Shown piece after piece: positions 49,552 to 57,743 of a stretch of DNA of 64,000 nt. Source of the DNA: Paenibacillus_AA sp045062745 (GTDB lineage: Bacteria; Bacillota; Bacilli; Paenibacillales; NBRC-103111). Positions within the stretch are counted from its first letter, which is position 1, and each line of letters starts with the position of its first letter. The stretch is taken from positions 4,007-68,006 of the forward strand of contig NZ_JBJGED010000039.1 in assembly GCF_045062745.1 (NCBI RefSeq). The letters are read 5' to 3'. The translations under genes and the position numbers were made by a program. Under the pieces are notes generated by a model. That model had not been told where the DNA came from. It saw only the letters and a list, made by a program, of their open reading frames with translations, and did no database searches.

Positions 49552-51633
49552 CTAAGTTTCTTCCGAATTGCGGGGTACGAGCCGAGAAGCCTCGCCGGAG
49601 TATGTCAGCGTAAGCCGGTGCATCGCCCGGGTGCAGGCAATGTACAGCAAACTCCGATCCATCTCGGTCGAATAGTGCTCCGCGTTCGCGAACGGGACGA
49701 GCACTTGATCGAATTCCAAGCCCTTCGCCATCTGCGTGGACGCAATCATAATTCCCTCCTCGTACTTCCGGCTGTTGGAATCCAGCAAATGAACCCGAGG
49801 CTCCGTCGCTCCTAACGCTTGATACAGCTGTTCGGCCCAAGACGACGACTTGCAAATAATGCCCATCGTGCGGAAGCCGGTTCGAGGAAATTGTCCGATT
49901 ATGCCTCTAATGCGATGAAGCTCTTCGGCCGGCTCCTCGGTCCCGATCAGAAGAGGCTCCTCTCCATGGCGTTCGATCGGTTGGATAGGGCTTTCAGGCA
50001 GGATGTGCCTGGCGAAGGCGATGATTTCCATCGTGGACCGGTAGCTTTTCAAAAGCTCGACCGTATCCGCTCCGGGGAATACCAGCTTGATCAGCGCTAG
50101 TGACGAGGAGGAGTAAGGATTCAGGGACTGGCCGGCGTCACCCAGAATCGTTTTCTTGCACGGGTATAGCCGGGCCAGCACCGCATATTGAACGGGCGTG
50201 TAGTCTTGCATTTCATCGACGACGAGGTGCTTCACCGTATCGTACGGCGCCTTGCCTTCGAAAACGATTTTCATATAAACGAGAGGAAACACATCCGCGT
50301 ACTCCAGCTTGCCTTTCGGTCTCAGCCGAAAAAGCTCGGGCTTGCCGATAAACTCGTAGAACATCTTGTAGAGGGAAAGGATCGAATGCGTGTGGAACAT
50401 CTTTTTCACAGCGGAGTAGATATTCTGGAAGGCGGATGGTCGGAGCCGCGCTCCCTGGTCGTCTCTGGCGGTTTCCGCGAGCGTCCTGGCGGTCTTTTCC
50501 AATCTGAGCTTGACCGGCAGCCTGCTGGATGCATTGTAGGCTTCCGATACCGCGTCCCTCGATAGGAACGCTTGATCCAGCGCGATCGCTTCGGGCACGA
50601 ACCAGGCTGAGCCGACATATTCGATGAATCGGTCGATCTCGTGCACCATCTCGATACGCGCCTTGTAGCGAATGCGCTCGATCAGGGACACGTCCGCCCC
50701 CTGGGCAAGCTCCTCGACCTGCTCGCCGAACGTCTGGAACGAGCATTTCTCCCCGAGTTCTCTTACGGCGATATCCTCCATGCCGATCTCGGGAATATGC
50801 TCTTCCCCCAGCTCCGGGAGGACGCTGGAGATATAATCGGAGAACACTTTATTCGGAGAGAGGATCAGAATCTGGGGGGACGTCAAAGTCTCTTTATTCC
50901 GATACAAAAGGAATGCGATCCGATGCAAGGCGACCGACGTTTTCCCCGAACCCGCGACGCCTTGAATGATCAGCTCTCGGGACGTAACATTTCGGATGAT
51001 CGCATTTTGCTCCTGCTGGATCGTGGCAACGATATGCTTCATCTTCTCGTCCGACGTGCGGCTCAGCTCTCTTTGCAAAATGTCGTCGTGAATGTTCATC
51101 GAGCTCTCGATCATATATTCCATCGCGCCGCTGCTGATTCTATACTGCCGCTTCAAGCTCATCTCGCCGTCTAGGGGACCGTCCGGAGCGGAATAAGAGG
51201 CACGACCGACTTGGTAATCGTAGAAAAGGCCGGCAATCGGCGAGCGCCAGTCGTAGATGACATTGTCTTGACGCTCGGCTGTGCTGAAGGCGTGGAGGCC
51301 GATGTAGAACGGCTCCGCTTCTGCCCGGGAATCCTCGTCCGCTCGAAAATCCACACGTCCAAAATAGGGGGACTGCGCCAATTTCCGCAGCTTGCTCAGC
51401 TTATGAACCGCCCTCTCCCCATAATCGATCGCGAGTGATAGATCGACCAAGTTCGCGGCCCGTTCCGCGGGATCCAGCTGGTCCCGATTGGCCCACATAT
51501 ACGCTTTGGTATCCACAATGTCATGGGAAGCCGTGGCGATCTTCGTCTCCAACTCCCGCACGGCTTGCTGCAGCTGGGCTGTCACGGCACTCAAGTACTT
51601 TTTTTCATCCGTCTCGCTTGCATTCCAGATCAT
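49552..51633 (-). CDS. helD: HelD-like helicase (RNA polymerase recycling)
   Basis: UvrD/RecQ-like superfamily 1 protein of 693 residues. A coiled coil of about 100 residues opens the protein, as in HelD, where it reaches into the RNA polymerase secondary channel. YIGLHAFSTAERQDNVIYDWRSPIA follows at 110-134; Walker A is GVAGSGKTS at 225-233. VVDEMQDYTPVQYAVL forms motif II and IACTRAMHRLTL motif VI. HelD uses ATP to remove stalled RNA polymerase from DNA and can confer rifampicin tolerance. The start follows GAAGGAGAG. It is monocistronic. Confidence 0.88.
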   Translation of the reverse strand: MIWNASETDEKKYLSAVTAQLQQAVRELETKIATASHDIVDTKAYMWANRDQLDPAERAANLVDLSLAIDYGERAVHKLSKLRKLAQSPYFGRVDFRADEDSRAEAEPFYIGLHAFSTAERQDNVIYDWRSPIAGLFYDYQVGRASYSAPDGPLDGEMSLKRQYRISSGAMEYMIESSMNIHDDILQRELSRTSDEKMKHIVATIQQEQNAIIRNVTSRELIIQGVAGSGKTSVALHRIAFLLYRNKETLTSPQILILSPNKVFSDYISSVLPELGEEHIPEIGMEDIAVRELGEKCSFQTFGEQVEELAQGADVSLIERIRYKARIEMVHEIDRFIEYVGSAWFVPEAIALDQAFLSRDAVSEAYNASSRLPVKLRLEKTARTLAETARDDQGARLRPSAFQNIYSAVKKMFHTHSILSLYKMFYEFIGKPELFRLRPKGKLEYADVFPLVYMKIVFEGKAPYDTVKHLVVDEMQDYTPVQYAVLARLYPCKKTILGDAGQSLNPYSSSSLALIKLVFPGADTVELLKSYRSTMEIIAFARHILPESPIQPIERHGEEPLLIGTEEPAEELHRIRGIIGQFPRTGFRTMGIICKSSSWAEQLYQALGATEPRVHLLDSNSRKYEEGIMIASTQMAKGLEFDQVLVPFANAEHYSTEMDRSLLYIACTRAMHRLTLTYSGEASRLVPRNSEET

Positions 51634-51729
51634 GGCGCTATCTCTCCTTCGTTCAGAATATCCTTAAGTATAGAGAGAATCGCAAAAAAATATAGACTTA
51701 TCCTTTCCGTTGTAGTATTATAAGTTAAT

Positions 51730-51791
51730 CGTGGGTCCAAAAATTGGCATACGTCAGCCCAACCAAGTCTGTTCGCAGACTTGGTTTTTTT
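51730..51791 (+). ncRNA. Candidate small RNA with strong terminator
   Basis: A terminator (AACCAAGTCTG / CAGACTTGGTT, loop TTCG, nine T) points in the plus direction, but the flanking genes both read minus. Just upstream, TAGTATTATAAG near 51713 offers a -10. This would give a roughly 60-base transcript. No ORF is present. Function unknown; it may instead be an orphan terminator protecting helD. Confidence 0.4.
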
Positions 51792-51811
51792 GTTGTGTCA
51801 GACCGCACCTG

Positions 51812-52381
51812 CTAAGCCTTCGCCTCGGCCATTTCATTCGCCATGGCGACGAGCTTGCTGATTGTCTTCCAGTTCCGCACGGTAGCCGGCACACCCAGCT
51901 TGTCCGCTTGAACGGCGAGCTTCGAATCGCGGATGGTGGGGTGGAACAGCATGTACAGATTGTTGCCGGACAGGTGGAACGATTCGTCCTTCGTCTTGTA
52001 CTCCTTCAGCTTGTCCACGCGCTCCGGCTGCGGTTCCTCGAGCAGCATCGAGACGTACAGCACCTCGCCGACCGCGTTCTTTTCCGCCCGGGCAATCTGC
52101 TCGTCCGTGAACGGGCAGTTCGAGGCAATCTTGTTCATTTCCTCGCGCGTTCTTATAATGGTCTTAATCGAGAGGCCGAACGTTTCCCGGATCACATGCT
52201 CGATCCGCTCAGCGAGCGCGCCCGCGTCTTCATCCGACTCGAACAGGATGTTGCCGCTCTGGATGTACGTCTGAACCCGGTCCAAGCCCGACTCGGTAAG
52301 AGCGACCCTGAGATCCGCCATTTTGATCTTATTGTGCCCTCCGACGTTGATGCCTCGAAGCAAGGCGATATGAATGGTCAT
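51812..52381 (-). CDS. DUF1697 family protein
   Basis: A 189-residue protein beginning MTIHIALLRGINVGGHNKIKM, then LESGLDRVQTYIQSGN-like sequence (TESGLDRVQ, TYIQSGNILFES). These are the hallmark pieces of DUF1697, a family with no settled function. The start follows AAAAGGAGGAA. It stands alone. Confidence 0.92.
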   Translation of the reverse strand: MTIHIALLRGINVGGHNKIKMADLRVALTESGLDRVQTYIQSGNILFESDEDAGALAERIEHVIRETFGLSIKTIIRTREEMNKIASNCPFTDEQIARAEKNAVGEVLYVSMLLEEPQPERVDKLKEYKTKDESFHLSGNNLYMLFHPTIRDSKLAVQADKLGVPATVRNWKTISKLVAMANEMAEAKA

Positions 52382-52527
52382 AGCAGCTAGATTCCTCCTT
52401 TTGGCATACGTTTACAAAAATAGTTTAACAAGTTTTGGCTTTGCTGTCGAAATGGCGGTTGATCCTGCGTCATTAGAGTGAGTGGCGAAAACGTACACTT
52501 CACTAAAACTGGAGAGGGGAATGGACT

Positions 52528-52875
52528 ATGCAGTACACACTCTTGTTCTATGAAAGCCCGGAGGATTTCGCGCAGCGAAAAGATCCGTCGCGGCAGCAGG
52601 ACTATCTCGCCGGATGGGCGCATTATGTGAAGGCTTTGCGCGAATCCGGGATCGTGGTGGCGAGCGCCGGCCTACACGCCCCGGAGAGCGCAACAACCCT
52701 TAGGCGGCAAGACGGCGAAGTGCTCGTGCAGGATGGGCCGTTCGCAGAGACGAAGGAACAGATCGGCGGATTCTTCATCATCGATGTGCCGGATCTCGAC
52801 ACCGCACTCGAGTGGGCCGCCCGAGGCCCGGTCAATGCGGTGGAAGTGCGGCCCAATCTGCCGCCGATGAAGTGA
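52528..52875 (+). CDS. YCII/DGPF-family protein paired with an ECF42 sigma factor
   Basis: A 115-residue protein with the ferredoxin-like YCII fold. The DGPF motif is plain in VQDGPFAETKEQIGGFFII. DGPF proteins are encoded next to ECF42 sigma factors, as here, and are thought to take part in their regulation or stress response. The start follows GGAGAGGGG. It overlaps the sigma-factor gene by four bases (GTGA). Confidence 0.92.
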   Translation: MQYTLLFYESPEDFAQRKDPSRQQDYLAGWAHYVKALRESGIVVASAGLHAPESATTLRRQDGEVLVQDGPFAETKEQIGGFFIIDVPDLDTALEWAARGPVNAVEVRPNLPPMK

Positions 52876-54134
52876 CGAGCCCGGACGTGAACGCTCACCG
52901 CGCCATAGAACTCGCGGCTCGCGAAAGCTACGGGCGGCTCGTCGCCTACTTGGCCGTGCGCTGGCGTAATCTCGAGGCCGCGGAGGATGCGCTCGCCGAC
53001 GCTTTCGTCGCCGCGCTGCAGACATGGCCGCGCACCGGGGTGCCGGACAAGCCCGAGGCATGGCTCTTGACCGCGGCGCGGCGGAGGCTCATCGACGGCG
53101 CTCGTCGCCGACGTGTGCAAGAGGGCGCAGCACAGGAGATGCTCGCGATGACGGAAGAGGCTCAGCGCCGGGCGGACATGGACCGTTCGTTCCCGGACGA
53201 ACGGCTCCAGATGCTGTTCCTATGCGCCCACCCGGCGATCGAGGCCCAGGTGCGCACGCCGCTTATGCTCCAGACGGTGCTCGGGATGGACGCGGCCCGC
53301 ATCGCCTCCGCCTTCGTCGTGAAGCCTGCCACGATGGGGCAGCGGCTCTCCCGGGCGAAGGCGAAAATCCGCGATGCCGGCCTCAAGTTCGGGACGCCGG
53401 AGCGGGACGAACTGCCGCAGCGTCTGCAGGCGGTGCTCGAAGCCATCTACGCCGCGTATGGCCATGGCTGGGACGACCTGACCGGCGTAGACCCGCGCCG
53501 TCAGGGACTGGCGGAAGAAGCGATCTACCTGGGGAGACTGCTCGTGCGGTTCATGCCCGACGAACCGGAGGCGCAAGGCCTGCTCGCGTCCATGCTGCAT
53601 GGAGAGGCCCGCCGCTCGGCGAGAATGGATGAGGCGGGGACGTATGTCCCGCTGCTGGAGCAAGACGTCTCGCTCTGGTCGAGCGCTATGATCGAGGAGG
53701 CGGAGCGGTGCCTGAGCCGCGCCGCGCAGGCGGGGCGAATCGGACGCTTCCAGCTCGAAGCGGCGATTCAATCCGTGCACGCCGACCGCGCGCGGAGCGG
53801 ACGCACGGAGTGGGAATCGAACGCGCTGCTGTATGAAGGGCTCGTCCGCTTGGCGCCTACGATCGGGGCGATGGTCGGGCGTGCGGCAGCCGTGGCCGAG
53901 GCGCGCGGGGCAGGCGAGGGGCTGGCGCTGCTGGAGGCGATTCCGGGCGATACGGTCCGGGATTATCAGCCGTATTGGGCGCTGCGCGCCCATCTGTTCA
54001 TGTGGTCGGGGCGGGACGAGGAGGCCCGGGAGGCTTACAGCCGCGCGATCGGGCTGAGCACGGACCCGGCGGTCCGCGAGTTCTTGAAGCGGCAGGCGGC
54101 CACCGCGGGGGAAGTTAACGGAGTCGGCAATTAG
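52872..54134 (+). CDS. ECF42-type RNA polymerase sigma factor with C-terminal extension
   Basis: Sigma factor of about 420 residues. The region 2 and 4 domains fill the first 180 residues: RNLEAAEDALADAFVAALQTW, KPEAWLLTAARRRLIDGARR, FVVKPATMGQRLSRAKAKIR. The rest is the long helical (DUF6596, TPR-like) extension of ECF42 factors, with AVLEAIYAAYGHGW and ending RQAATAGEVNGVGN. In the absence of an anti-sigma gene this extension probably controls activity. I take the GTG at 52872 by overlap with the YCII stop; GTG at 52887 is an alternative. Confidence 0.9.
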   Translation: MTSPDVNAHRAIELAARESYGRLVAYLAVRWRNLEAAEDALADAFVAALQTWPRTGVPDKPEAWLLTAARRRLIDGARRRRVQEGAAQEMLAMTEEAQRRADMDRSFPDERLQMLFLCAHPAIEAQVRTPLMLQTVLGMDAARIASAFVVKPATMGQRLSRAKAKIRDAGLKFGTPERDELPQRLQAVLEAIYAAYGHGWDDLTGVDPRRQGLAEEAIYLGRLLVRFMPDEPEAQGLLASMLHGEARRSARMDEAGTYVPLLEQDVSLWSSAMIEEAERCLSRAAQAGRIGRFQLEAAIQSVHADRARSGRTEWESNALLYEGLVRLAPTIGAMVGRAAAVAEARGAGEGLALLEAIPGDTVRDYQPYWALRAHLFMWSGRDEEAREAYSRAIGLSTDPAVREFLKRQAATAGEVNGVGN

Positions 54135-54176
54135 AGGCGATTCTAGTTTGTGGCGCGAGAAGATTTGCAGGATAGA

Positions 54177-54210
54177 GGGGCAACCATGATCGGATCAGGG
54201 TGCCCCTTTT
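54177..54210 (+). terminator. Terminator of the sigma-factor operon
   Basis: AGGGGCA / TGCCCCT arms with an inner GATC-GATC pairing, then TTTT. It overlaps the last bases of the convergent AbrB-family gene. Confidence 0.8.
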
Positions 54211-55295
54211 CGTTTGTCCTGGAAGCGAAAGAACGCCCTTAGCAAAAAGGGCACCGCGAACATAATGAAAAACGTGCGGAACAGCTGATACCCCGCTACG
54301 ATGGACAGATCGGCATGGATCTCCTGGGCGATGATCCCCATCTGGTCCATCCCTCCGGGCGCGAGACTTAGAAGCGCCGTCGACACGGAGACGGCGTGCA
54401 GCCGAGTCAGCAAGACGCTCAAGCCCCAGGCTCCCGCCAGGAGCAGCAGGCCGCTAACGATCGCGAGCGCGATCGTCCTCACCTTGCGCTGCAGCCGATC
54501 CGGCTTCAGCATCAGGCCGACGTACGCGCCGATCGTGAGCTGGGCGGCGCCCATGATTAGGGCCGGGAGTGCGGGTCCGTGCAATCCGGCCGCTTGCAGC
54601 ACGGCGGTGCCGAGCGCGGGTCCGAGCAAATAAGCGGTCGGGAAACGGATCATATTCCCGGCGACAGCGCAAGCGATGCATACCGGGACGAACAGCAGCA
54701 TGTTCGGCAGCAAACCGCTCCAGCTGACGGCGGCATGGGCTATGGCTGTGGAGGCGGCCGCATCGTGCGTCCCGCCGAATAAGGGACTGAACACGAGCAG
54801 GGGGACGCATACGATGATGATCATGAGCCGAATCACCTGAGTAACGGTCACGACCGTCAGGTTGACCCCTTCGGTCTCGTCGGCCAAGGCGATCACTTGC
54901 GTCAGCCCGCCCGGAATGCTGCCCAGCAAGGCGGTTTTGTAGTCGGACCCCGACAGCTTGGACACGAGGTAGGCGAGGCCCGCGCACATCAGCACGAGCA
55001 GGCCGGTCAGGAGCAGCATGGACGGCAACTGCACCGCCATCTCCTGAAGCGCCGCGCCCGTCATCGCCAGCCCGATCGTATAGCCGACCGCGATCATGCC
55101 CCCGTTCCGGAGCGGCCCCGGCCATTCATAGCGACCCTTGAACACATTAGACCCGATCAATACGGCGATCATCGGGCCGAGCAGCCAAGGGATCGGGAGC
55201 TGCAGCAGCTTGAATGCTACACCGCCGAGCACGGCCGTGGCGAGCGCCAAACCGTATCGGGAGAGGCGGTCCATTGTAAGGGCTTGTTGCTTCAC
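54195..55295 (-). CDS. AbrB-family membrane protein (ammonia monooxygenase-like, YnjA-type)
   Basis: Integral membrane protein of about 366 residues with two duplicated halves of AbrB-type helices. Typical sequences are LPIPWLLGPMIAVLI, AVGYTIGLAMTGAAL and GSIPGGLTQVIALADE in the first half. The second half has RFPTAYLLGPALGTAVLQ, then LSLAPGGMDQMGIIAQEI. The family is annotated as AbrB or ammonia monooxygenase from a historical link; actual substrate is unknown. I prefer the GTG at 55295, ten bases after AAAGGAG; an upstream ATG at 55322 lacks a ribosome site. Confidence 0.85.
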   Translation of the reverse strand: MKQQALTMDRLSRYGLALATAVLGGVAFKLLQLPIPWLLGPMIAVLIGSNVFKGRYEWPGPLRNGGMIAVGYTIGLAMTGAALQEMAVQLPSMLLLTGLLVLMCAGLAYLVSKLSGSDYKTALLGSIPGGLTQVIALADETEGVNLTVVTVTQVIRLMIIIVCVPLLVFSPLFGGTHDAAASTAIAHAAVSWSGLLPNMLLFVPVCIACAVAGNMIRFPTAYLLGPALGTAVLQAAGLHGPALPALIMGAAQLTIGAYVGLMLKPDRLQRKVRTIALAIVSGLLLLAGAWGLSVLLTRLHAVSVSTALLSLAPGGMDQMGIIAQEIHADLSIVAGYQLFRTFFIMFAVPFLLRAFFRFQDKRKGAP

Positions 55296-55466
55296 TTCAT
55301 GCGGTCTCCTTTTGATATCCAATGTGTTGATTTTAGCACATTTGCTTCGGAACTCAATCGGAGTTACGATGCCGGAATCGATCCCGACCTTTATAGAATA
55401 CGTGACAATTCGCCGGTAAGCCTCTATTGTAAGATGTAGAATGGGTACGGATCGGAGGAAGGATGA

Positions 55467-56261
55467 ATGAGTGAGCTGAATGCACGATTTCGTGCAAGAA
55501 TCGGTCTCCCGGAGAATGAAGAGATTTCGTTTGATAGCCTCGATCGCGTGCTGGAACGGACCGCATTCGCGATTCCTTTTGAAAATTTGCGGATCATGGA
55601 GAGACGGACCGGCGAGATTACGATGCCTAACTTAATGCATCAAATCCTGGACAACGGCGAAGGCGGCGTCTGCTATGAATTGAATACGATCCTGTACGGC
55701 TTCCTGCGGGACAATGGGTTCGACGTCGCTCTGACGCGAGGGGTCGTCTATAACTATGAAGCTGGGGCTTATTCCGCCCTTGGCCGTACGCATGTCACGA
55801 TTCTCCTGAACCATGGAGGGCAACCTTATTTGGTCGATACGGGATTCGGGGGCAATTTGCCCTTAACGCCGGTTCCTTTAACCGGAGAGGTAGCGACTTC
55901 GAGAAACGGAGCGTTTCGGATTCCCAGCGGGGACGGTGAACCTGGAGAACATGTCCTCGAGGTGATGTTGAAGCATAAGCATAACGAGTGGAAGATCGGC
56001 TATGCGTTCGACCCGGGGAAGCTTATGACCGATCTCGCAGAGTGCAATGACATCCAGCATACGATTGCGGAACACGAGCAGTCCGCGTTCAACAAAAATC
56101 CGCTTGTGACCAAATTGACGCCCCGGGGGAGTATCACCGTAACCGACAGCTCCCTGACTCGGTGGGTGGATGGGGTCATGACGAAAGAGCCGATCGACCG
56201 AGACCGGTTCCGCCTGCTGCTGCGCGAAGAGTTCGGGTTGGGCCTCCAAGCGCCGCGGTAA
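55467..56261 (+). CDS. Arylamine N-acetyltransferase
   Basis: Acetyl-CoA-dependent enzyme of 264 residues that acetylates arylamines and hydrazines. The Cys-His-Asp triad is Cys69 in GGVCYELN, His109 in RTHVTILL and Asp124 in LVDTGFGGN. The front part has RVLERTAFAIPFENLRI, the family's first helical bundle. The start at 55467 follows GGAGGAAGG, although an out-of-frame ATG precedes it. Single gene; two hairpins follow. Confidence 0.95.
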   Translation: MSELNARFRARIGLPENEEISFDSLDRVLERTAFAIPFENLRIMERRTGEITMPNLMHQILDNGEGGVCYELNTILYGFLRDNGFDVALTRGVVYNYEAGAYSALGRTHVTILLNHGGQPYLVDTGFGGNLPLTPVPLTGEVATSRNGAFRIPSGDGEPGEHVLEVMLKHKHNEWKIGYAFDPGKLMTDLAECNDIQHTIAEHEQSAFNKNPLVTKLTPRGSITVTDSSLTRWVDGVMTKEPIDRDRFRLLLREEFGLGLQAPR

Positions 56262-56270
56262 CGCCCAAAA

Positions 56271-56312
56271 AACCTCTGGAGTCGCACACTCAAACGGCGA
56301 CCTCAGAGGTTT
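56271..56312 (+). terminator. Terminator after the N-acetyltransferase gene
   Basis: AACCTCTGGAGTCGC and GGCGACCTCAGAGGTT pair with one offset around an 11-base loop, followed by TATTT. Confidence 0.8.
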
Positions 56313-56341
56313 ATTTGCATAAAGAATTTAGGAATATGCTC

Positions 56342-56370
56342 CGAAGGCCCACGTCACTTTGTGGGGTTTT
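56342..56370 (+). terminator. Second terminator hairpin, copy of the 36302 repeat
   Basis: CGAAGGCCCACGTCACTTTGT-GGGGTTTTTT. CCCAC / GTGGG pair and six T follow. It closes directly on the stop codon of the convergent SDR gene. The sequence is shared with the repeat at 36302. Confidence 0.75.
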
Positions 56371-57135
56371 TTATAGCATCATGCCGCCGGAAGCTTCGAT
56401 CCGCTGAGCGTTCACCCAGCCGAGCTCGTCCGTACATAGCGCGGCGACAACGCCGCCGATATCGTCCGGTTGACCGGGCCGGCCCAATGCCGTGACGGAG
56501 CCGATATGAGCTTGGAGGGCCGGGGTGGCTTTCAGCCGGCCTCCGCCGAAGTCGGTCGCGATCGCCCCGGGAGCGACGACGTTGACCCGGATCCCTCTTG
56601 GTCCCAGTTCCTTAGCCATATATTTCGTCAACACCTCGATGGCGCCCTTCATCGCCGCATAAGCGCTGGAGCCTTCGAAGGAGAAGCGGGTCAATCCCGT
56701 AGAAAGATTCACAATCCCGCCGTTGTCGGCCAGTAGCGGCAAACATTTTTGCGTCAGGAAGTAAACTCCCTTGAAATGAACGTTCATCAAGCTGTCGAAC
56801 TGCTCTTCCGTTGTAGACGCGAACGGGGCATTGATGCCGAAACCGGCGTTATTGATGAGATAATCGAACGTGTCCCGGTTCCATGTTTGCTTGAGCACAT
56901 CCGACAACCGCGCCAGGAAGGCATCGAATGAAGCTGTGTCGCCGGCATCCAGCTGCATGGCTGCTGCTTTTCGCCCCTGGCTCTCCAGGTCGGCTACAAC
57001 CGCATCCGCTTGCTCCTTTTCCTTGCGATACGTGAGAATGACGTCGATTCCTTTGCGGGCGAGCGCCAGCGCAGTATTGTGACCAAGGCCTCGGCTTCCG
57101 CCCGTGACCAGTGCGATTTTGGCAGATGTAGTCAT
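56371..57135 (-). CDS. Short-chain dehydrogenase/reductase
   Basis: NAD(P)-dependent oxidoreductase of 254 residues. Cofactor motif TGGSRGLG at 11-18, LINNAG near 93, and the catalytic Ser145, Tyr159 and Lys163 (SSAYAAMKG). The classical SDR C-terminus ends ASGGMML. The start follows CGAAGGAGACT. Its promoter has a 19-base spacer with a MerR-type dyad, so the divergent MerR protein probably activates it under carbonyl or electrophile stress (inference). Confidence 0.95.
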   Translation of the reverse strand: MTTSAKIALVTGGSRGLGHNTALALARKGIDVILTYRKEKEQADAVVADLESQGRKAAAMQLDAGDTASFDAFLARLSDVLKQTWNRDTFDYLINNAGFGINAPFASTTEEQFDSLMNVHFKGVYFLTQKCLPLLADNGGIVNLSTGLTRFSFEGSSAYAAMKGAIEVLTKYMAKELGPRGIRVNVVAPGAIATDFGGGRLKATPALQAHIGSVTALGRPGQPDDIGGVVAALCTDELGWVNAQRIEASGGMML

Positions 57136-57200
57136 GATTGATAGTCTCCTTCGTCCTCTGGATTGACCACTTGATCATTCCCGTGTCGTGGTCTATAGTG

Positions 57201-57231
57201 AGACTAACACTTCGAGTTAACTCTAAGTCAA
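57201..57231 (-). promoter_or_regulatory. MerR-type promoter of the SDR gene
   Basis: On the minus strand TTGACT and TAGTCT are 19 bases apart. The spacer holds the dyad CTT-C-GAGTTAACTC-T-AAG with ten perfect central bases. This long-spacer arrangement is diagnostic for MerR activation. Confidence 0.75.
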
Positions 57232-57250
57232 GCGAAAGGAGAAAATTGCC

Positions 57251-57673
57251 GTGAACTATACGATTCATGACATCGCCCGGAAGTTCGGCTTGTCCGCCCA
57301 TACGATTCGCTATTACGACAAAGAAGGGCTTTTTCCGTTTATCGGCCGGAACAGCTCCGGCAACCGGGTGTTCACGGAGGCGGATCTGGAGTGGGTCGCG
57401 CTCATCTGCTGTCTGAAGGATACGGGTATGCCGATCAAGGAAATGAAGCGATATGTAGATTGGTGCACAAAAGGCCGTGAAACGATCGAAGCCCGCAAAG
57501 GGATGCTGAGCGCGCATCGTCAAGCGGTACTGCGGCAAGTCGAGGACTTGAACCGTAATTTGGACATTCTCGATGCCAAAATCGCTTTATACAACAGCCC
57601 GGATGCTGCCGACATCTTGGAAGAAAGATTGTCCGCGAAAAAAGCGGCCGCGCAGCAGTCAACTTTAACATAA
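57251..57673 (+). CDS. MerR-family regulator, AdhR-like
   Basis: A 140-residue regulator. The HTH reads YTIHDIARKFGLSAHTIRYYD, wing NRVFTEADLEWVALI, then a coiled-coil dimer helix from about 80 to 115. No conserved metal Cys is present apart from Cys54, Cys55 and Cys72, similar to aldehyde-responsive AdhR relatives. Start GTG at 57251 follows AAAGGAG. It is divergent from the SDR gene and its operator lies in the shared promoter. Confidence 0.92.
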   Translation: MNYTIHDIARKFGLSAHTIRYYDKEGLFPFIGRNSSGNRVFTEADLEWVALICCLKDTGMPIKEMKRYVDWCTKGRETIEARKGMLSAHRQAVLRQVEDLNRNLDILDAKIALYNSPDAADILEERLSAKKAAAQQSTLT

Positions 57674-57743
57674 CCAGATGCCAACTTTATTAAACAAAGA
57701 CGCGGATTCGGCGTTCCGTTTGGTGACAGATTGAGGTGCACTT

